Assembly (NCBI RefSeq): GCF_900096765.1
Contig: NZ_LT615228.1
Location: 1,246,669 to 1,310,668, forward strand
Length of the DNA: 64,000 nucleotides
Reading direction: 5' to 3'
Source: Polynucleobacter necessarius
GTDB taxonomy: Bacteria; Pseudomonadota; Gammaproteobacteria; Burkholderiales; Burkholderiaceae
The translations under genes and the position numbers were made by a program. This document shows positions 40,214-48,470 of this stretch, one piece after another (the stretch's first letter is position 1; each line of letters begins with the position of its first letter). The notes beneath the pieces are model-generated. The model worked only from the letters and a program-made list of their open reading frames with translations. It was not told where the DNA came from and did not search any database.

Positions 40214-40230
40214 CAGTCGTTTTAAATGAC
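40214..40230. repeat. Element palindrome 6 (degenerate)
   Basis: AGTCGTTTTAAATGACT, one mismatch between the arms, 18 bp beyond the stop of the 404-aa integrase. Confidence 0.7.
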
Positions 40231-40248
40231 TACATATACATATAAACC

Positions 40249-41463
40249 CTAAGCCAACTTCTCAGCCGCCATCATTGCCGTTAGCTTGCTGTAGTGCCGT
40301 TCTATCATTACTACGCTAGTTCCCATTTGCTTCGCTAATGTGTGTATGTCTATACCTTTTGTTAATGCTTGCGTAGCGTAGGTATGTCGCAAGCTGTATA
40401 GCGTTCTGTTTTGCCCCGCACTATTTTTTAATAAACCGCTCTTTTTCATTAAGTGCCGAAAGATGTTCTCCAATAAATATGGCATTTGTCCATCGGGCAT
40501 CACAAACACCTTTCTGTCCAGTTTTGCTTGTATGAGCTCATCCAAACTCACATATGGGAGCTGTTGCCACTTGTATAACCCCGTCAAAACGTCTAAAACG
40601 TCGTTTTTAGCAATTAGATACCTTGCTCCCGTCTTCCCACTCACCCATATGCGTAAAAAGCGTTTAGAACCGCTGTAATGCCACTGTAAGTGCTTCCAAC
40701 GCAGTGGCATAGACTCTGTGCTGTGCCGTATACCCGTATTAGCTAAAAACTTCACATAGGCACTACACAGAATGCGGGGCTCTCCGCTATGCCTATGATG
40801 AACATCCTTGTGCCAAATCGGCATATACGCATACAGCTGTTCCAACTCTTCTTGCGTGAATGCGGGACGGGGTTCGCTTTTTGCTCCACGTATGTTTAGT
40901 GTCGGCACTAACTTATTTCGCACATACCCATATTGTTTTGCTAACTCCACTACCCTGTTGTATGCCAGTGCGTGATGCTTCTTTGTAATTGCTTTTGGTT
41001 CTTTGCCCATCTCCGCAATTCGCCACGCTTCAAAATCTGCGACAAGTTCATTTGTGATTTCTTCAACGGGATATTTGCCGAAGAATGGAATGAGATATTT
41101 TTCCCAAATAAACAAATAGTCTTTGTATGTGCGTGCCCCACGCTGACTTGTTGCTACTCCAAGCAATAATTTAATTTCTTCATTTGCTAATTGCTTAAAT
41201 GTTTTTGTTCGTAGTGCTATGTTGTTTTCAATTTTGATTTTGACAACTTCAAACAACATCATTGCCTGCTTCTTTGCCTCCATTAAATCGTCTGTGCCTG
41301 TGCTAGCACTATGCCAGTCACCATTGCTTAGCTTAAAGCGGCATTGCCACTGTGCCGACTGCGGACGCTTATAGGCATTGAGTTTGCCGTCTAGTAGCTT
41401 GATTTGCTTGGGTTGTGGGGTTGGGGCACTTGCGAAGAATTGTTGAAGTAGCGACATACGCAC
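40249..41463 (-). CDS. Tyrosine recombinase (404 aa), likely the element integrase
   Basis: 404 residues with an arm/core-binding N-terminal half (WQCRFKLSNGDWHSAS, then a SAM-like helical domain about 80-200) and a catalytic domain. The catalytic Arg is in NTGIRHSTESMPLRW, the RH box is TLYSLRHTYAT, and Tyr is in MIERHYSKLT. The first His of H-x-x-R is replaced by Ser, as in some integrases. It is next to the right attachment repeat and is the best candidate for integration into tRNA-Met. The frame is intact. Confidence 0.88.
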   Translation of the reverse strand: MRMSLLQQFFASAPTPQPKQIKLLDGKLNAYKRPQSAQWQCRFKLSNGDWHSASTGTDDLMEAKKQAMMLFEVVKIKIENNIALRTKTFKQLANEEIKLLLGVATSQRGARTYKDYLFIWEKYLIPFFGKYPVEEITNELVADFEAWRIAEMGKEPKAITKKHHALAYNRVVELAKQYGYVRNKLVPTLNIRGAKSEPRPAFTQEELEQLYAYMPIWHKDVHHRHSGEPRILCSAYVKFLANTGIRHSTESMPLRWKHLQWHYSGSKRFLRIWVSGKTGARYLIAKNDVLDVLTGLYKWQQLPYVSLDELIQAKLDRKVFVMPDGQMPYLLENIFRHLMKKSGLLKNSAGQNRTLYSLRHTYATQALTKGIDIHTLAKQMGTSVVMIERHYSKLTAMMAAEKLA

Positions 41464-41978
41464 TAGTGTGCTGTCGTCTTGTATTTTCTGCGACGATTAG
41501 TTTTTTATCGTAGTCAAAATCTCACACGATATTCTGCCAACGCAGACGTTTGCGTGTTAGTATTTTTTCAATGCCAGTGTTTGTGGTGCGGTGCGAACAG
41601 GAGATTTTGCGTATGCTTAACGAAACGTTTTACAACTGAACTGTTTCATAACTCAATTTCTTCGTTATGATTCCGTCGCTCTAACCAGCTGACTCTAACC
41701 AGCTGAGCTAATAGCTGAGCTAATTCGCCGAAAAACATAGCATTTTAACTTATTTGCTTAAAGTCTTCAATTTATTGGTCTCTTCGAGCATTTCCCCCAA
41801 GGACCAGTAAAGAATCGGCTCATTTGTATGGAAGCGGTGGGGAAAGCAATAAGATCCCCTCAGAACACGGAGAGTCTAACCTATCCTCACTTAACGGAGA
41901 TCATAAATTTTTCACAAAACTTTAGTAGCATTTACGTCCTCAAATAGCGTAATTAAAAGGCACAAGGAGACATGCGCC
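41464..41978. other. Right end of element and upstream of bactofilin
   Basis: 515 bp without a convincing gene. 41665-41732 is the right attachment repeat. The rest left of it is element end with T-rich and CGACGATT-like words. Right of it is chromosomal DNA, which once carried the tRNA-Met promoter and now probably holds only the bactofilin promoter. Confidence 0.5.
41665..41732. repeat. Right attachment repeat, with internal duplications
   Basis: It matches the 42-bp tRNA segment at 30108-30149 but carries a 14-bp tandem duplication of CTCTAACCAGCTGA (41679-41706) and a 12-bp tandem duplication of AGCTGAGCTAAT (41701-41724). Together these account exactly for the 26 extra bases. Confidence 0.9.
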
Positions 41979-42413
41979 ATGTTTAAAAAAACAAAGAAAA
42001 AAGATTTAGGTAAGTCGATTCAAGATTTTGAATCAATATTAGGAGAAACGATTAGAGTTGACGGAAACTTGGTCATTGCAAAAAGCATACGCATTGATGG
42101 CTGCTTAAATGGCAATACTCTGCAAAAAGAAGGTTCGGAAGCAACAATTGCTATTGCACCAAGCGCTCAAATCGTTGGGGATATTCGAGCTCAACACATT
42201 ATTGTGGCAGGATCAGTTAAAGGCAATATATTTTCATCTGGGAAAATAGAGTTGCTCGCTCAAGCAAAAATTGAGGGTGACATCACCTATGACAACATAG
42301 GCATTGAGGTTGGCGCTAATGTTACAGGCAAGTTGTTACAAATTTCCTCGTTAAAAGTAGCTAATGAGACTGGGCTACTTTTGTCTCAAGTAAAACAAAA
42401 GATTGCAAATTAA
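41979..42413 (+). CDS. Bactofilin (polymer-forming cytoskeletal protein)
   Basis: 144 residues with the DUF583 beta-helix repeats: ILGETIRVDGNLVIAKSIRIDG, then VGDIRAQHIIVAGSVKGNI, then IEGDITYDNIGIEVGANVTG. Bactofilins self-assemble into nucleotide-free filaments on the inner face of the membrane and place cell-wall enzymes. AAGGAG precedes the ATG by 9 nt. An M23 peptidase gene starts 3 bp downstream, a pairing known for bactofilins with LytM factors that shape the cell. Confidence 0.92.
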   Translation: MFKKTKKKDLGKSIQDFESILGETIRVDGNLVIAKSIRIDGCLNGNTLQKEGSEATIAIAPSAQIVGDIRAQHIIVAGSVKGNIFSSGKIELLAQAKIEGDITYDNIGIEVGANVTGKLLQISSLKVANETGLLLSQVKQKIAN

Positions 42414-42416
42414 GCC

Positions 42417-43346
42417 ATGCAAATAATTTGGGTGTCCAGCCCTGTTGGACACATCCGCAAGATCAATTTGTCCTACCGACATCTCTTGATTGGCTCTTGC
42501 TTGCTTGTCTTCGCATTAATACTCGCGGGGGCAGGCTTGCAGTACTTCGGATTTCGTATGGCGATTGAATACGATCCTCAATTAGCCAAGCAACTCGGTA
42601 ACTTACATTCGCCCGTTGAGATAGAAAATCTAAATGCGGTTTATCAATTAAAGTTATTAGAATTGAACGAACGCATCGTTGAAAATAATCAAAAGCTACG
42701 TCAACTTGAGGTTCTTTCCCAAAAACTCGAACAACTTGCAACTCCATCCGCACTCAAAGGCCTTGGTCCAAAACAAAATTCAATAGGTGGAAAATTTATC
42801 CCCTTGAATTTAGTTGATGCAGAGAGCAATCCACGCCCGCTAAAACTGTTTTCGAACATATCAACCTTGATGCATTTACAAGATGAGCGTACCAATGCTT
42901 TGATTGCCCAAAACTCTAATTTCCTTGAATGGCTTGAATCCAAGCCCACTGGTATCCCAATTCAAAATTCATCCAGTATTTCCAGTGACTATGGCCCTCG
43001 AATTGATCCCTTTAATCAAAGAGAAAGCTTTCATTCGGGCCTAGATTTTCAATCACCCAATGGCACGCCTATTACAGTGACAGCGAATGGGCGCGTACTG
43101 AAGGCTAATTGGGATTCAAATTATGGAAAGCTATTAATCATCGACCATGGTGATGGCTACCTTTCTCGGTATGCCCACGCTCAGGATATTTATGTTCATG
43201 AAGGCGACATTGTCAAACGTAACCAGGTTGTAGCAACTGTAGGCACCAGCGGAAGATCAACCGGACCGCACTTACATTATGAGATAGTAAAAAATGGAGA
43301 GGTCATCAATCCCAAAGAGATGTTAATAGGCCTAAGCAATCGCTAG
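42417..43346 (+). CDS. M23 (LytM) peptidase, membrane-anchored
   Basis: 309 residues: a short cytoplasmic N-terminus, one membrane helix (about 24-45), a periplasmic coiled coil (VYQLKLLELNERIVENNQKL, about 75-115) and a C-terminal LytM domain. Zinc ligands are His206 and Asp210 (HSGLD) and His287 in HLHYE. These residues suggest an active peptidoglycan endopeptidase. Its start is 3 bp after the bactofilin stop, so the filament may position it. Confidence 0.92.
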   Translation: MQIIWVSSPVGHIRKINLSYRHLLIGSCLLVFALILAGAGLQYFGFRMAIEYDPQLAKQLGNLHSPVEIENLNAVYQLKLLELNERIVENNQKLRQLEVLSQKLEQLATPSALKGLGPKQNSIGGKFIPLNLVDAESNPRPLKLFSNISTLMHLQDERTNALIAQNSNFLEWLESKPTGIPIQNSSSISSDYGPRIDPFNQRESFHSGLDFQSPNGTPITVTANGRVLKANWDSNYGKLLIIDHGDGYLSRYAHAQDIYVHEGDIVKRNQVVATVGTSGRSTGPHLHYEIVKNGEVINPKEMLIGLSNR

Positions 43347-43469
43347 ATTCCAATTGTTAGCATTTGAGATCGCAAACTTTTATTGGGATCAAAACAACTT
43401 CGGCACTACCATTTTTAATATGAGAGGACTGATGCATTCAGCTATAAATTGAGGGATTTTTCCAGCACC

Positions 43470-44462
43470 TCACACGCCTTCGTTGGTCTCTATAGAATTT
43501 TTGGCTCGCAAAAATCGAGGTATAAAGTGATCAACTACTTTTCGTCCCAATCTCTCATTTTTTAATGTCATTGGCGCAGGCTCTAAATTCCTAATAATGC
43601 CAGCTAAATTTGGTCTTATGATCTGATTTTGCGAATCACTTACACCAAGATTACCGACCTCACAATGCGAAATCTTGGTAGGCATTTTGAGAGCGCAATA
43701 TTTCTCATAGACAAAGTTTCCGAATTCGCAAAAGTTCATAGCAATACCCTCATTTTGCGAATCACTTACACCAAGATTACCGACCTCACAATGCGAAATC
43801 TTGGTAGGCATTTTGAGAGCGCAATATTTCTCATAGACAAAGTTTCCGAATTCGCAAAAGTTCATAGCAATACCCTCATCCTCTGCTTCACAGAGAAAAT
43901 GATTGCAGTAATACTGGTCGATATCTCTTATTTTTTGCACTGGTGGACTGACTAAACAATTGCTATTAGCAGATACAAAAGGGAATATCCCCGTAATATC
44001 TTGACCAGGATCAATTCTGCTTGGCGCCATCACTATGATCTGGTTTCTTTTACGGACAAGCGCAAGGTTTCTTTGCAGATACTCCAAAACAAAAATTTCG
44101 GAACTTGCCATTTCTACTCGACTCGTCGAACTTGGGACGACGATCATATCGAACTCCAGCAAAAACTGAGGAGGCAAGTTGTAGGACCAGGTTAAATCCG
44201 CAATCACTATTTCGGCAATTTTCGAGCAATCTCTCAATGTCGCTTTAGCCTCAAGCAAAACCAAGCCAGGATTATTTTGGCTTTGTATATTTGCACAATG
44301 AACCATCACCCCAATATTTGATGCTTTACTTAACCAATTTGATGAGGAACGCTGTCTATCGAAATCGATAAAGGCTGTTTCAATATCATTCTTTAACTTA
44401 AAGAATGCTGCTAGATTGGCAGAAATCGTGCTTTTTCCAACACCACCTTTTTGATTGGTCAC
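43470..44462 (-). CDS. ParA-like ATPase with internal 42-residue duplication
   Basis: 330 residues from a GTG at 44462 that opens directly in MTNQKGGVGKST, a deviant Walker A. VIADLTWSYNLPPQF and VVPSSTSRVEMAS follow. ParA/MinD-type proteins move plasmids or cargo. In the C-terminal part 42 residues (GIAMNFCEFGNFVYEKY... to SDSQN) are repeated perfectly, encoded by a 126-bp tandem duplication. An ATG at 44481 (MTPFKI) just upstream is out of frame, and the usual strand before TNQKGG is missing, so the 5' end may also be damaged. No ParB partner is seen. Confidence 0.7.
   Translation of the reverse strand: MTNQKGGVGKSTISANLAAFFKLKNDIETAFIDFDRQRSSSNWLSKASNIGVMVHCANIQSQNNPGLVLLEAKATLRDCSKIAEIVIADLTWSYNLPPQFLLEFDMIVVPSSTSRVEMASSEIFVLEYLQRNLALVRKRNQIIVMAPSRIDPGQDITGIFPFVSANSNCLVSPPVQKIRDIDQYYCNHFLCEAEDEGIAMNFCEFGNFVYEKYCALKMPTKISHCEVGNLGVSDSQNEGIAMNFCEFGNFVYEKYCALKMPTKISHCEVGNLGVSDSQNQIIRPNLAGIIRNLEPAPMTLKNERLGRKVVDHFIPRFLRAKNSIETNEGV
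43626..43877. repeat. Perfect 126-bp tandem duplication
   Basis: Two identical 126-bp copies (43626-43751 and 43752-43877), each starting ATTTTGCGAATCAC and ending AATACCCTC. In frame in the ParA-like gene (42 residues). Confidence 0.97.
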
Positions 44463-44713
44463 TAATTTTAAATGGCGTCATGAAAAAGCGTCGCCTCTAT
44501 TCATAGTTGATTGATGTTCTGCAATAAACGAGAAAAGATAGTGATTAATTGTTGCAATTTGATGTATTTACTTAAATTGCCATATGAAAATGGCATGGTT
44601 GCTGAATAAAAACCAGGTACTATTCTCCGGGTTATTATTGCAGTGCAATAGGATGGTGAATAGATGGGGGGATCAGTCTCGTCAACGATTGAGATCACAC
44701 ATGGGATAGTGGA

Positions 44714-45279
44714 TTAATTGCAGCCAAATGACTCTGCAAACTTCGTTTGCGCTGCTCTTTGCGCCATCAACTCAAATCTGCCGCGAATACTATTTCTTAC
44801 AAAATACTCAATTACCATTGACGGGATGATCGAGTGCGGCTCAACAATAGCTTCATATTTAAACAGCGTCTTATCTTTTACCTCACCAAGTCGCCAATTT
44901 CCGCGGTACTGCTTATTATCGCCATTGATCTGTTCAAAAGTCACTAATTTATTTGGGGTCTCCGTATATTCCACCAATGATTTCATTTCAACAGGAAAAA
45001 AAGTATCTGCTCTCTGATAACTCTCTGGACTCGAACTTTATTACGAATTCTTGATACTACTTTTGACTCAACGATTCCCGGAATATTCTTGGCGCCCTCA
45101 TAATCAGTAATGAAAGCATAGGCAGCACAAATATCGATAGGCGCCTGATAGCTTGCCAAAATCTTAAAATGACCATCCTCGGAAATCACGCTAACTTGCA
45201 CATCATATGGATTTGCATTTTCCTGAGCATAACTAAGCGTTGCTCCAAAAGATAAGAGTAGATAAATAATCCATTTCAT
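44714..45279 (-). pseudogene. SRPBCC-fold (START-like) exported protein, frameshifted
   Basis: ATG 45279 begins with a signal peptide (MKWIIYLLLSFGATLSYAQ) and a START-like segment (APIDICAAYAFITDYEGAKNI). The frame ends in a T7 run (REQILFFLLK). One T more would give LFFPVEMKSLVEYTETPNK and continue to 44714 (GNWRLGEVKDKTLFKYEAIV). This is the ligand-binding SRPBCC/polyketide-cyclase pattern, about 188 residues in total. Probably a recently broken periplasmic protein. Confidence 0.75.
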
Positions 45280-45583
45280 GGATACATTCTAAAATTTATA
45301 TGAAATTATTGCTTTGATAGACATTTTCTAGTTAGCAAAATTATGGGGTAGCCTTTATGTTTATGAGAAGAAGGCCGGCATTAGAACCTATCATGAATAA
45401 TCTCGCATGAATTAAAGAAAAAATCATACTGACTCAATTTAGGGGGTCTTCAAATTTATCCAAAGATGATATTTCAACCAATGATCTCATGTTGCGCTGC
45501 CTTTTATGTCCTACACTTACTAGAGACCCCCCAATCACGAAAATGATTAATTCAATCTTTGTCCCAAAATTTAAAGCGAAAGC
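45280..45583. other. Intergenic region, no feature seen
   Basis: 304 bp between divergent genes. AT-rich, no clear frame, RNA or dyad. It must contain the promoters of both neighbours. Confidence 0.4.
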
Positions 45584-45904
45584 ATGAAGACACTTAGCAA
45601 AATACTGACGCTCTTATCTTTTATCGGGTTCACCCTAGCCTTCAATACTCGTGCAGCCCAAATTTTTATCACTAATTACCCTTCTGAGGCCAATGCCAAG
45701 GTATTTGTGACTAAATATCGATCAGAGGCCAATTGTATTGTTTATGAAACTCAATACGCCAGCGATAACGAGCCGGGTGTTTGGTTTTATACAAAATATA
45801 AGAGCGATGCTCGCGCAGTCATTAGCTATACCCAATACAAATCTGAAGCCGACCTCATTGTCTACTACACCCAATACAAGAGCGAAGCACGCTGTCGCTA
45901 CTAA
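45584..45904 (+). CDS. Secreted tandem-repeat protein (Tyr-rich)
   Basis: 106 residues: a signal peptide (about 1-24, ending NTRAAQ) and then five or six copies of a 15-18 residue motif of the form [V/I]xxTxYxSxA, for example FVTKYRSEAN, YETQYASDNE, FYTKYKSDAR, SYTQYKSEAD and YYTQYKSEAR. The regular spacing suggests stacked beta hairpins. It resembles the DUF6150 type from memory. Function unknown; it may be a small periplasmic or surface protein. Confidence 0.65.
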   Translation: MKTLSKILTLLSFIGFTLAFNTRAAQIFITNYPSEANAKVFVTKYRSEANCIVYETQYASDNEPGVWFYTKYKSDARAVISYTQYKSEADLIVYYTQYKSEARCRY

Positions 45905-45930
45905 TATTGCCCAAACCGAAGCCCCAATCT

Positions 45931-46542
45931 ATGAGACTACTTTCCATCAACGCAGGCAAAGTGATGCCCTTATTTGGCAATCATCATCCAGATTACAAGT
46001 CGGTTGCATCAGCAATTCATAAAAAATGGATTAGCAATCTACAGAATCCTGTGCCGATTGAAATTCATTCACTAGGTATTAAAGAAGATGAGCAAGCAGA
46101 CTTGAGTGTTCACGGCGGAATGGAAAAGGCGATTTATGTATATCCAGTTGAACACTATGCCTTTTGGAATGAACTCCTCACTCGCGAAACCAAAAAACCA
46201 ACCGCTCTTGAATTTGGCGCCATGGGAGAAAACTTCACTATTGAAGGCTTGCTTGAAACAGAGGTCTATGTTGGAGACAGAATTTTTATTGGTGATCTTG
46301 AATTTTCGGTAGTCAAACTACGTGAACCTTGTTTTAAATTCAACGCTGCAGTTGGCTACAAGGGTGCCAGTAAGGCCATGCTGCAATCGGGTTATAGCGG
46401 TTGGTATTTGCGCGTACTTAAGACCGGTAAATTAACTGCAGGGGCTGCGATGACTCTGGTACCAGGCCCTCGGGATATCTCCATCGCCCAACAAAATAAA
46501 CAATTACTGGGCAGTCGCAACCAAAAAGATTTATGGGAATAA
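45931..46542 (+). CDS. MOSC-domain protein (YiiM-like)
   Basis: 203 residues from ATG 45931 (MRLLSINAGKVMPL); the frame is open to a TTG at 45907. A MOSC domain with GEDEQADLSVHGGMEKAIYVYP-type sulfur-carrier signature and a Cys in LREPCFKFNAAVGY fits the YiiM branch. These are molybdenum-cofactor enzymes that reduce N-hydroxylated bases in related species. Single cytoplasmic protein. A bidirectional terminator follows. Confidence 0.88.
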   Translation: MRLLSINAGKVMPLFGNHHPDYKSVASAIHKKWISNLQNPVPIEIHSLGIKEDEQADLSVHGGMEKAIYVYPVEHYAFWNELLTRETKKPTALEFGAMGENFTIEGLLETEVYVGDRIFIGDLEFSVVKLREPCFKFNAAVGYKGASKAMLQSGYSGWYLRVLKTGKLTAGAAMTLVPGPRDISIAQQNKQLLGSRNQKDLWE

Positions 46543-46543
46543 A

Positions 46544-46569
46544 AAACCCGATCATTTCTGATCGGGTTT
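46544..46569. terminator. Bidirectional terminator
   Basis: AAACCCGATCA-TTTC-TGATCGGGTTT, an 11-bp stem between the convergent MOSC and MHS-transporter genes. Confidence 0.85.
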
Positions 46570-46595
46570 GCAATTGTTAACACTAATTAGATGCA

Positions 46596-48260
46596 TTAGT
46601 CACGTGCATAAATATCCACATCTTTAGTCTCACGTACGAACAATGTACCAATTACCAATGTCATTGCTGCAATGATGATCGGATACCAGAGGCCGTAATA
46701 AATATTGCCGTTTTGCGCAACCAAAGCAAAGGAAATTGTTGGTAGTAAACCACCGAACCAACCATTACCAATGTGATATGGCAAAGACATAGAAGTGTAG
46801 CGAATACGTGTTGGGAACATCTCAACCAACATAGCAGCAATTGGGCCATAAACCATGGTTACCAATATTACTAGGTATACCAGCAAGAGCAATACAGCTA
46901 CATAGTTAATCTGCGCTGGATCTGCTTTAGCTGGGTAGCCTTCTTTGTTCAAAGCTTCACGAATCGCTTTCTTAAACTCGGCATCTTTTGCTTCAGCAGG
47001 ATCAATACCCTTAGAAGTGTAGCCAGGAATCTCGATATCACCGATCTTCACAACTGCGGTAGAGCCAGGAGCTCCAGGGATAGTGCTGTAACTAGCAGAG
47101 TTTGAAGCCATCACTTGTTTTGCAATATCGCAAGAACTAGTGAATTTAGCAGTACCTGTTGGATTGAACTGGAATGTACATTCTGTTGGATCAACAGTAA
47201 TGGTTGCAGGTGCAGTTGCCATTGCCTTTTCTAACGCTGGGTTAGCAAAGTGAGTCAAGGCATTGAAAACGGAAACAGGAGTGTTAGGGATATAAGTAAT
47301 TACAGCCAATAACAAACCGCCCATAATGATGACCTTACGGCCAATCTTATCTGACAAGCTACCAAATACTACAAAGAATGGTGTACCGATAACCAAAGAA
47401 GCGGCAATCAATAAGTTTGCGGTCTTTGGGTCTACCTTTAATACTTGAGTCAAGTAGAACAAAGCGTAGAACTGACCTGTGTACCATACTACCGCTTGAC
47501 CCGCTACCAGACCAAACAATGCCAAGATCACAATTTTCAAGCTTTTCCATTGGCCGAATGACTCGCCCAAAGGTGACTTCGATAATTTACCTTCTTCTTT
47601 CATCTTCTTGAAAGCTGGTGACTCATTCATGGATAAACGAATCCATACTGAGATCGCCAATAATGCGATAGATACAATGAAAGGAACACGCCAACCCCAA
47701 ACATCAAAGTCTGGGCCTGTGAATTCACGTGTAAACAAAATCACGAGCAGGGACAAAAACAAACCGAGAGTAGCTGTTGTTTGAATCCAAGCAGTATACG
47801 CACCGCGACGGCCATGAGGAGCATGCTCAGCAACATAGGTTGCAGCTCCACCGTACTCACCACCCAACGCCAAACCTTGGAGCATACGCAAAGCAATCAA
47901 GATCAAAGGGGCTGCAACACCAATCGTGGCATAGTTCGGCAAAATACCGACGATGAAGGTTGCGCCGCCCATCAACAAGATGGTGACCAAGAAGGTGTAT
48001 TTACGACCAATCAAATCGCCGAGGCGACCAAAAACCAATGCACCAAATGGACGCACAATAAAACCAGCAGCAAAAGCAAGTAGAGCGAAAATGAAGGCAG
48101 AACCAGCATCTAGGCCAGAGAAGAATTGCTTAGCAATAATCGCTGCAAGTGAACCGTATAAATAAAAGTCGTACCACTCAAAAACCGTACCTAAAGAGGA
48201 GGCAAAAATAACTTTGCGCTCTTCAGCGGTCATTGGGGCTGCTTTTGAAGATGTAGACAT
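46596..48260 (-). CDS. MFS transporter, metabolite:H+ symporter (MHS) family
   Basis: 554 residues. The N-terminus SLGTVFEWYDFYLYGSLA and loop FGRLGDLIGRKYTF are the MHS signatures, with the second-half motif GSLSDKIGRKVIIMGG. Twelve helices are expected. The protein is about 100 residues longer than usual because of a hydrophilic, Pro/Thr-rich insert (about 325-440) between helices 8 and 9 or so. MHS carriers bring in dicarboxylates, proline-type compounds or shikimate by proton symport; the substrate is not assignable. The frame is intact, divergent from the broken gamma-glutamyltransferase gene. Confidence 0.88.
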   Translation of the reverse strand: MSTSSKAAPMTAEERKVIFASSLGTVFEWYDFYLYGSLAAIIAKQFFSGLDAGSAFIFALLAFAAGFIVRPFGALVFGRLGDLIGRKYTFLVTILLMGGATFIVGILPNYATIGVAAPLILIALRMLQGLALGGEYGGAATYVAEHAPHGRRGAYTAWIQTTATLGLFLSLLVILFTREFTGPDFDVWGWRVPFIVSIALLAISVWIRLSMNESPAFKKMKEEGKLSKSPLGESFGQWKSLKIVILALFGLVAGQAVVWYTGQFYALFYLTQVLKVDPKTANLLIAASLVIGTPFFVVFGSLSDKIGRKVIIMGGLLLAVITYIPNTPVSVFNALTHFANPALEKAMATAPATITVDPTECTFQFNPTGTAKFTSSCDIAKQVMASNSASYSTIPGAPGSTAVVKIGDIEIPGYTSKGIDPAEAKDAEFKKAIREALNKEGYPAKADPAQINYVAVLLLLVYLVILVTMVYGPIAAMLVEMFPTRIRYTSMSLPYHIGNGWFGGLLPTISFALVAQNGNIYYGLWYPIIIAAMTLVIGTLFVRETKDVDIYARD

Positions 48261-48344
48261 CAGTAGCTCCTAACTATTTTTATTGATATAAAAAAACAAC
48301 TGGTTGATTATGCTTTCAAAAAAATCAAAGAAATCTAATACGTA

Positions 48345-48380
48345 GGGTAATTCCTCATCATATTTGATGAGGAATTACCC
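48345..48380. repeat. Perfect 16-bp inverted repeat in divergent promoter region
   Basis: Arms GGGTAATTCCTCATCA and its exact complement with a TATT loop. It lies between the divergent MHS and gamma-glutamyltransferase genes. No T-run follows on either side. Confidence 0.9.
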
Positions 48381-48470
48381 GATTTATTGGCAATTGAATG
48401 TAAGAAAGCAACAAAAGTTCGCCTGAGGTCTAATAACAAAAACCACAATTTTTTTATAGGGACAATTTAT

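Larger units (their letters stand above)
30108..41732. mobile_element. 11.6-kb integrative element at tRNA-Met
   Basis: It is bounded by a 42-bp identical segment of the tRNA gene (anticodon to 5' end): the left copy 30108-30149 inside the intact tRNA and the right copy 41665-41732, which contains two internal tandem duplications. It contains three tyrosine recombinases, an AAA+ ATPase, a possible replication protein, several small proteins and lipoproteins, and a palindrome family (core GTCGTTTAAAACGAC). No capsid, conjugation or resistance gene is recognised. At least seven of its genes carry frameshifts or stops, so it is probably decaying, although all recombinases are open. Confidence 0.85.

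Noticed and set aside
31213..40230. CRISPR array from the repeated palindromes
   Set aside because: Copies are kilobases apart, at gene borders, with no regular spacers and no cas genes.
30108..41732. Complete prophage
   Set aside because: No capsid, terminase, portal, tail or lysis gene is seen in 11.6 kb.
43470..44462. Plasmid partition locus
   Set aside because: A ParA-like gene alone, no ParB, no parS-like repeats and no replication gene beside it outside the element.
45656..45900. CRISPR-like or microsatellite array
   Set aside because: The periodicity is at the protein level with varied codons; there are no identical DNA repeats with spacers.
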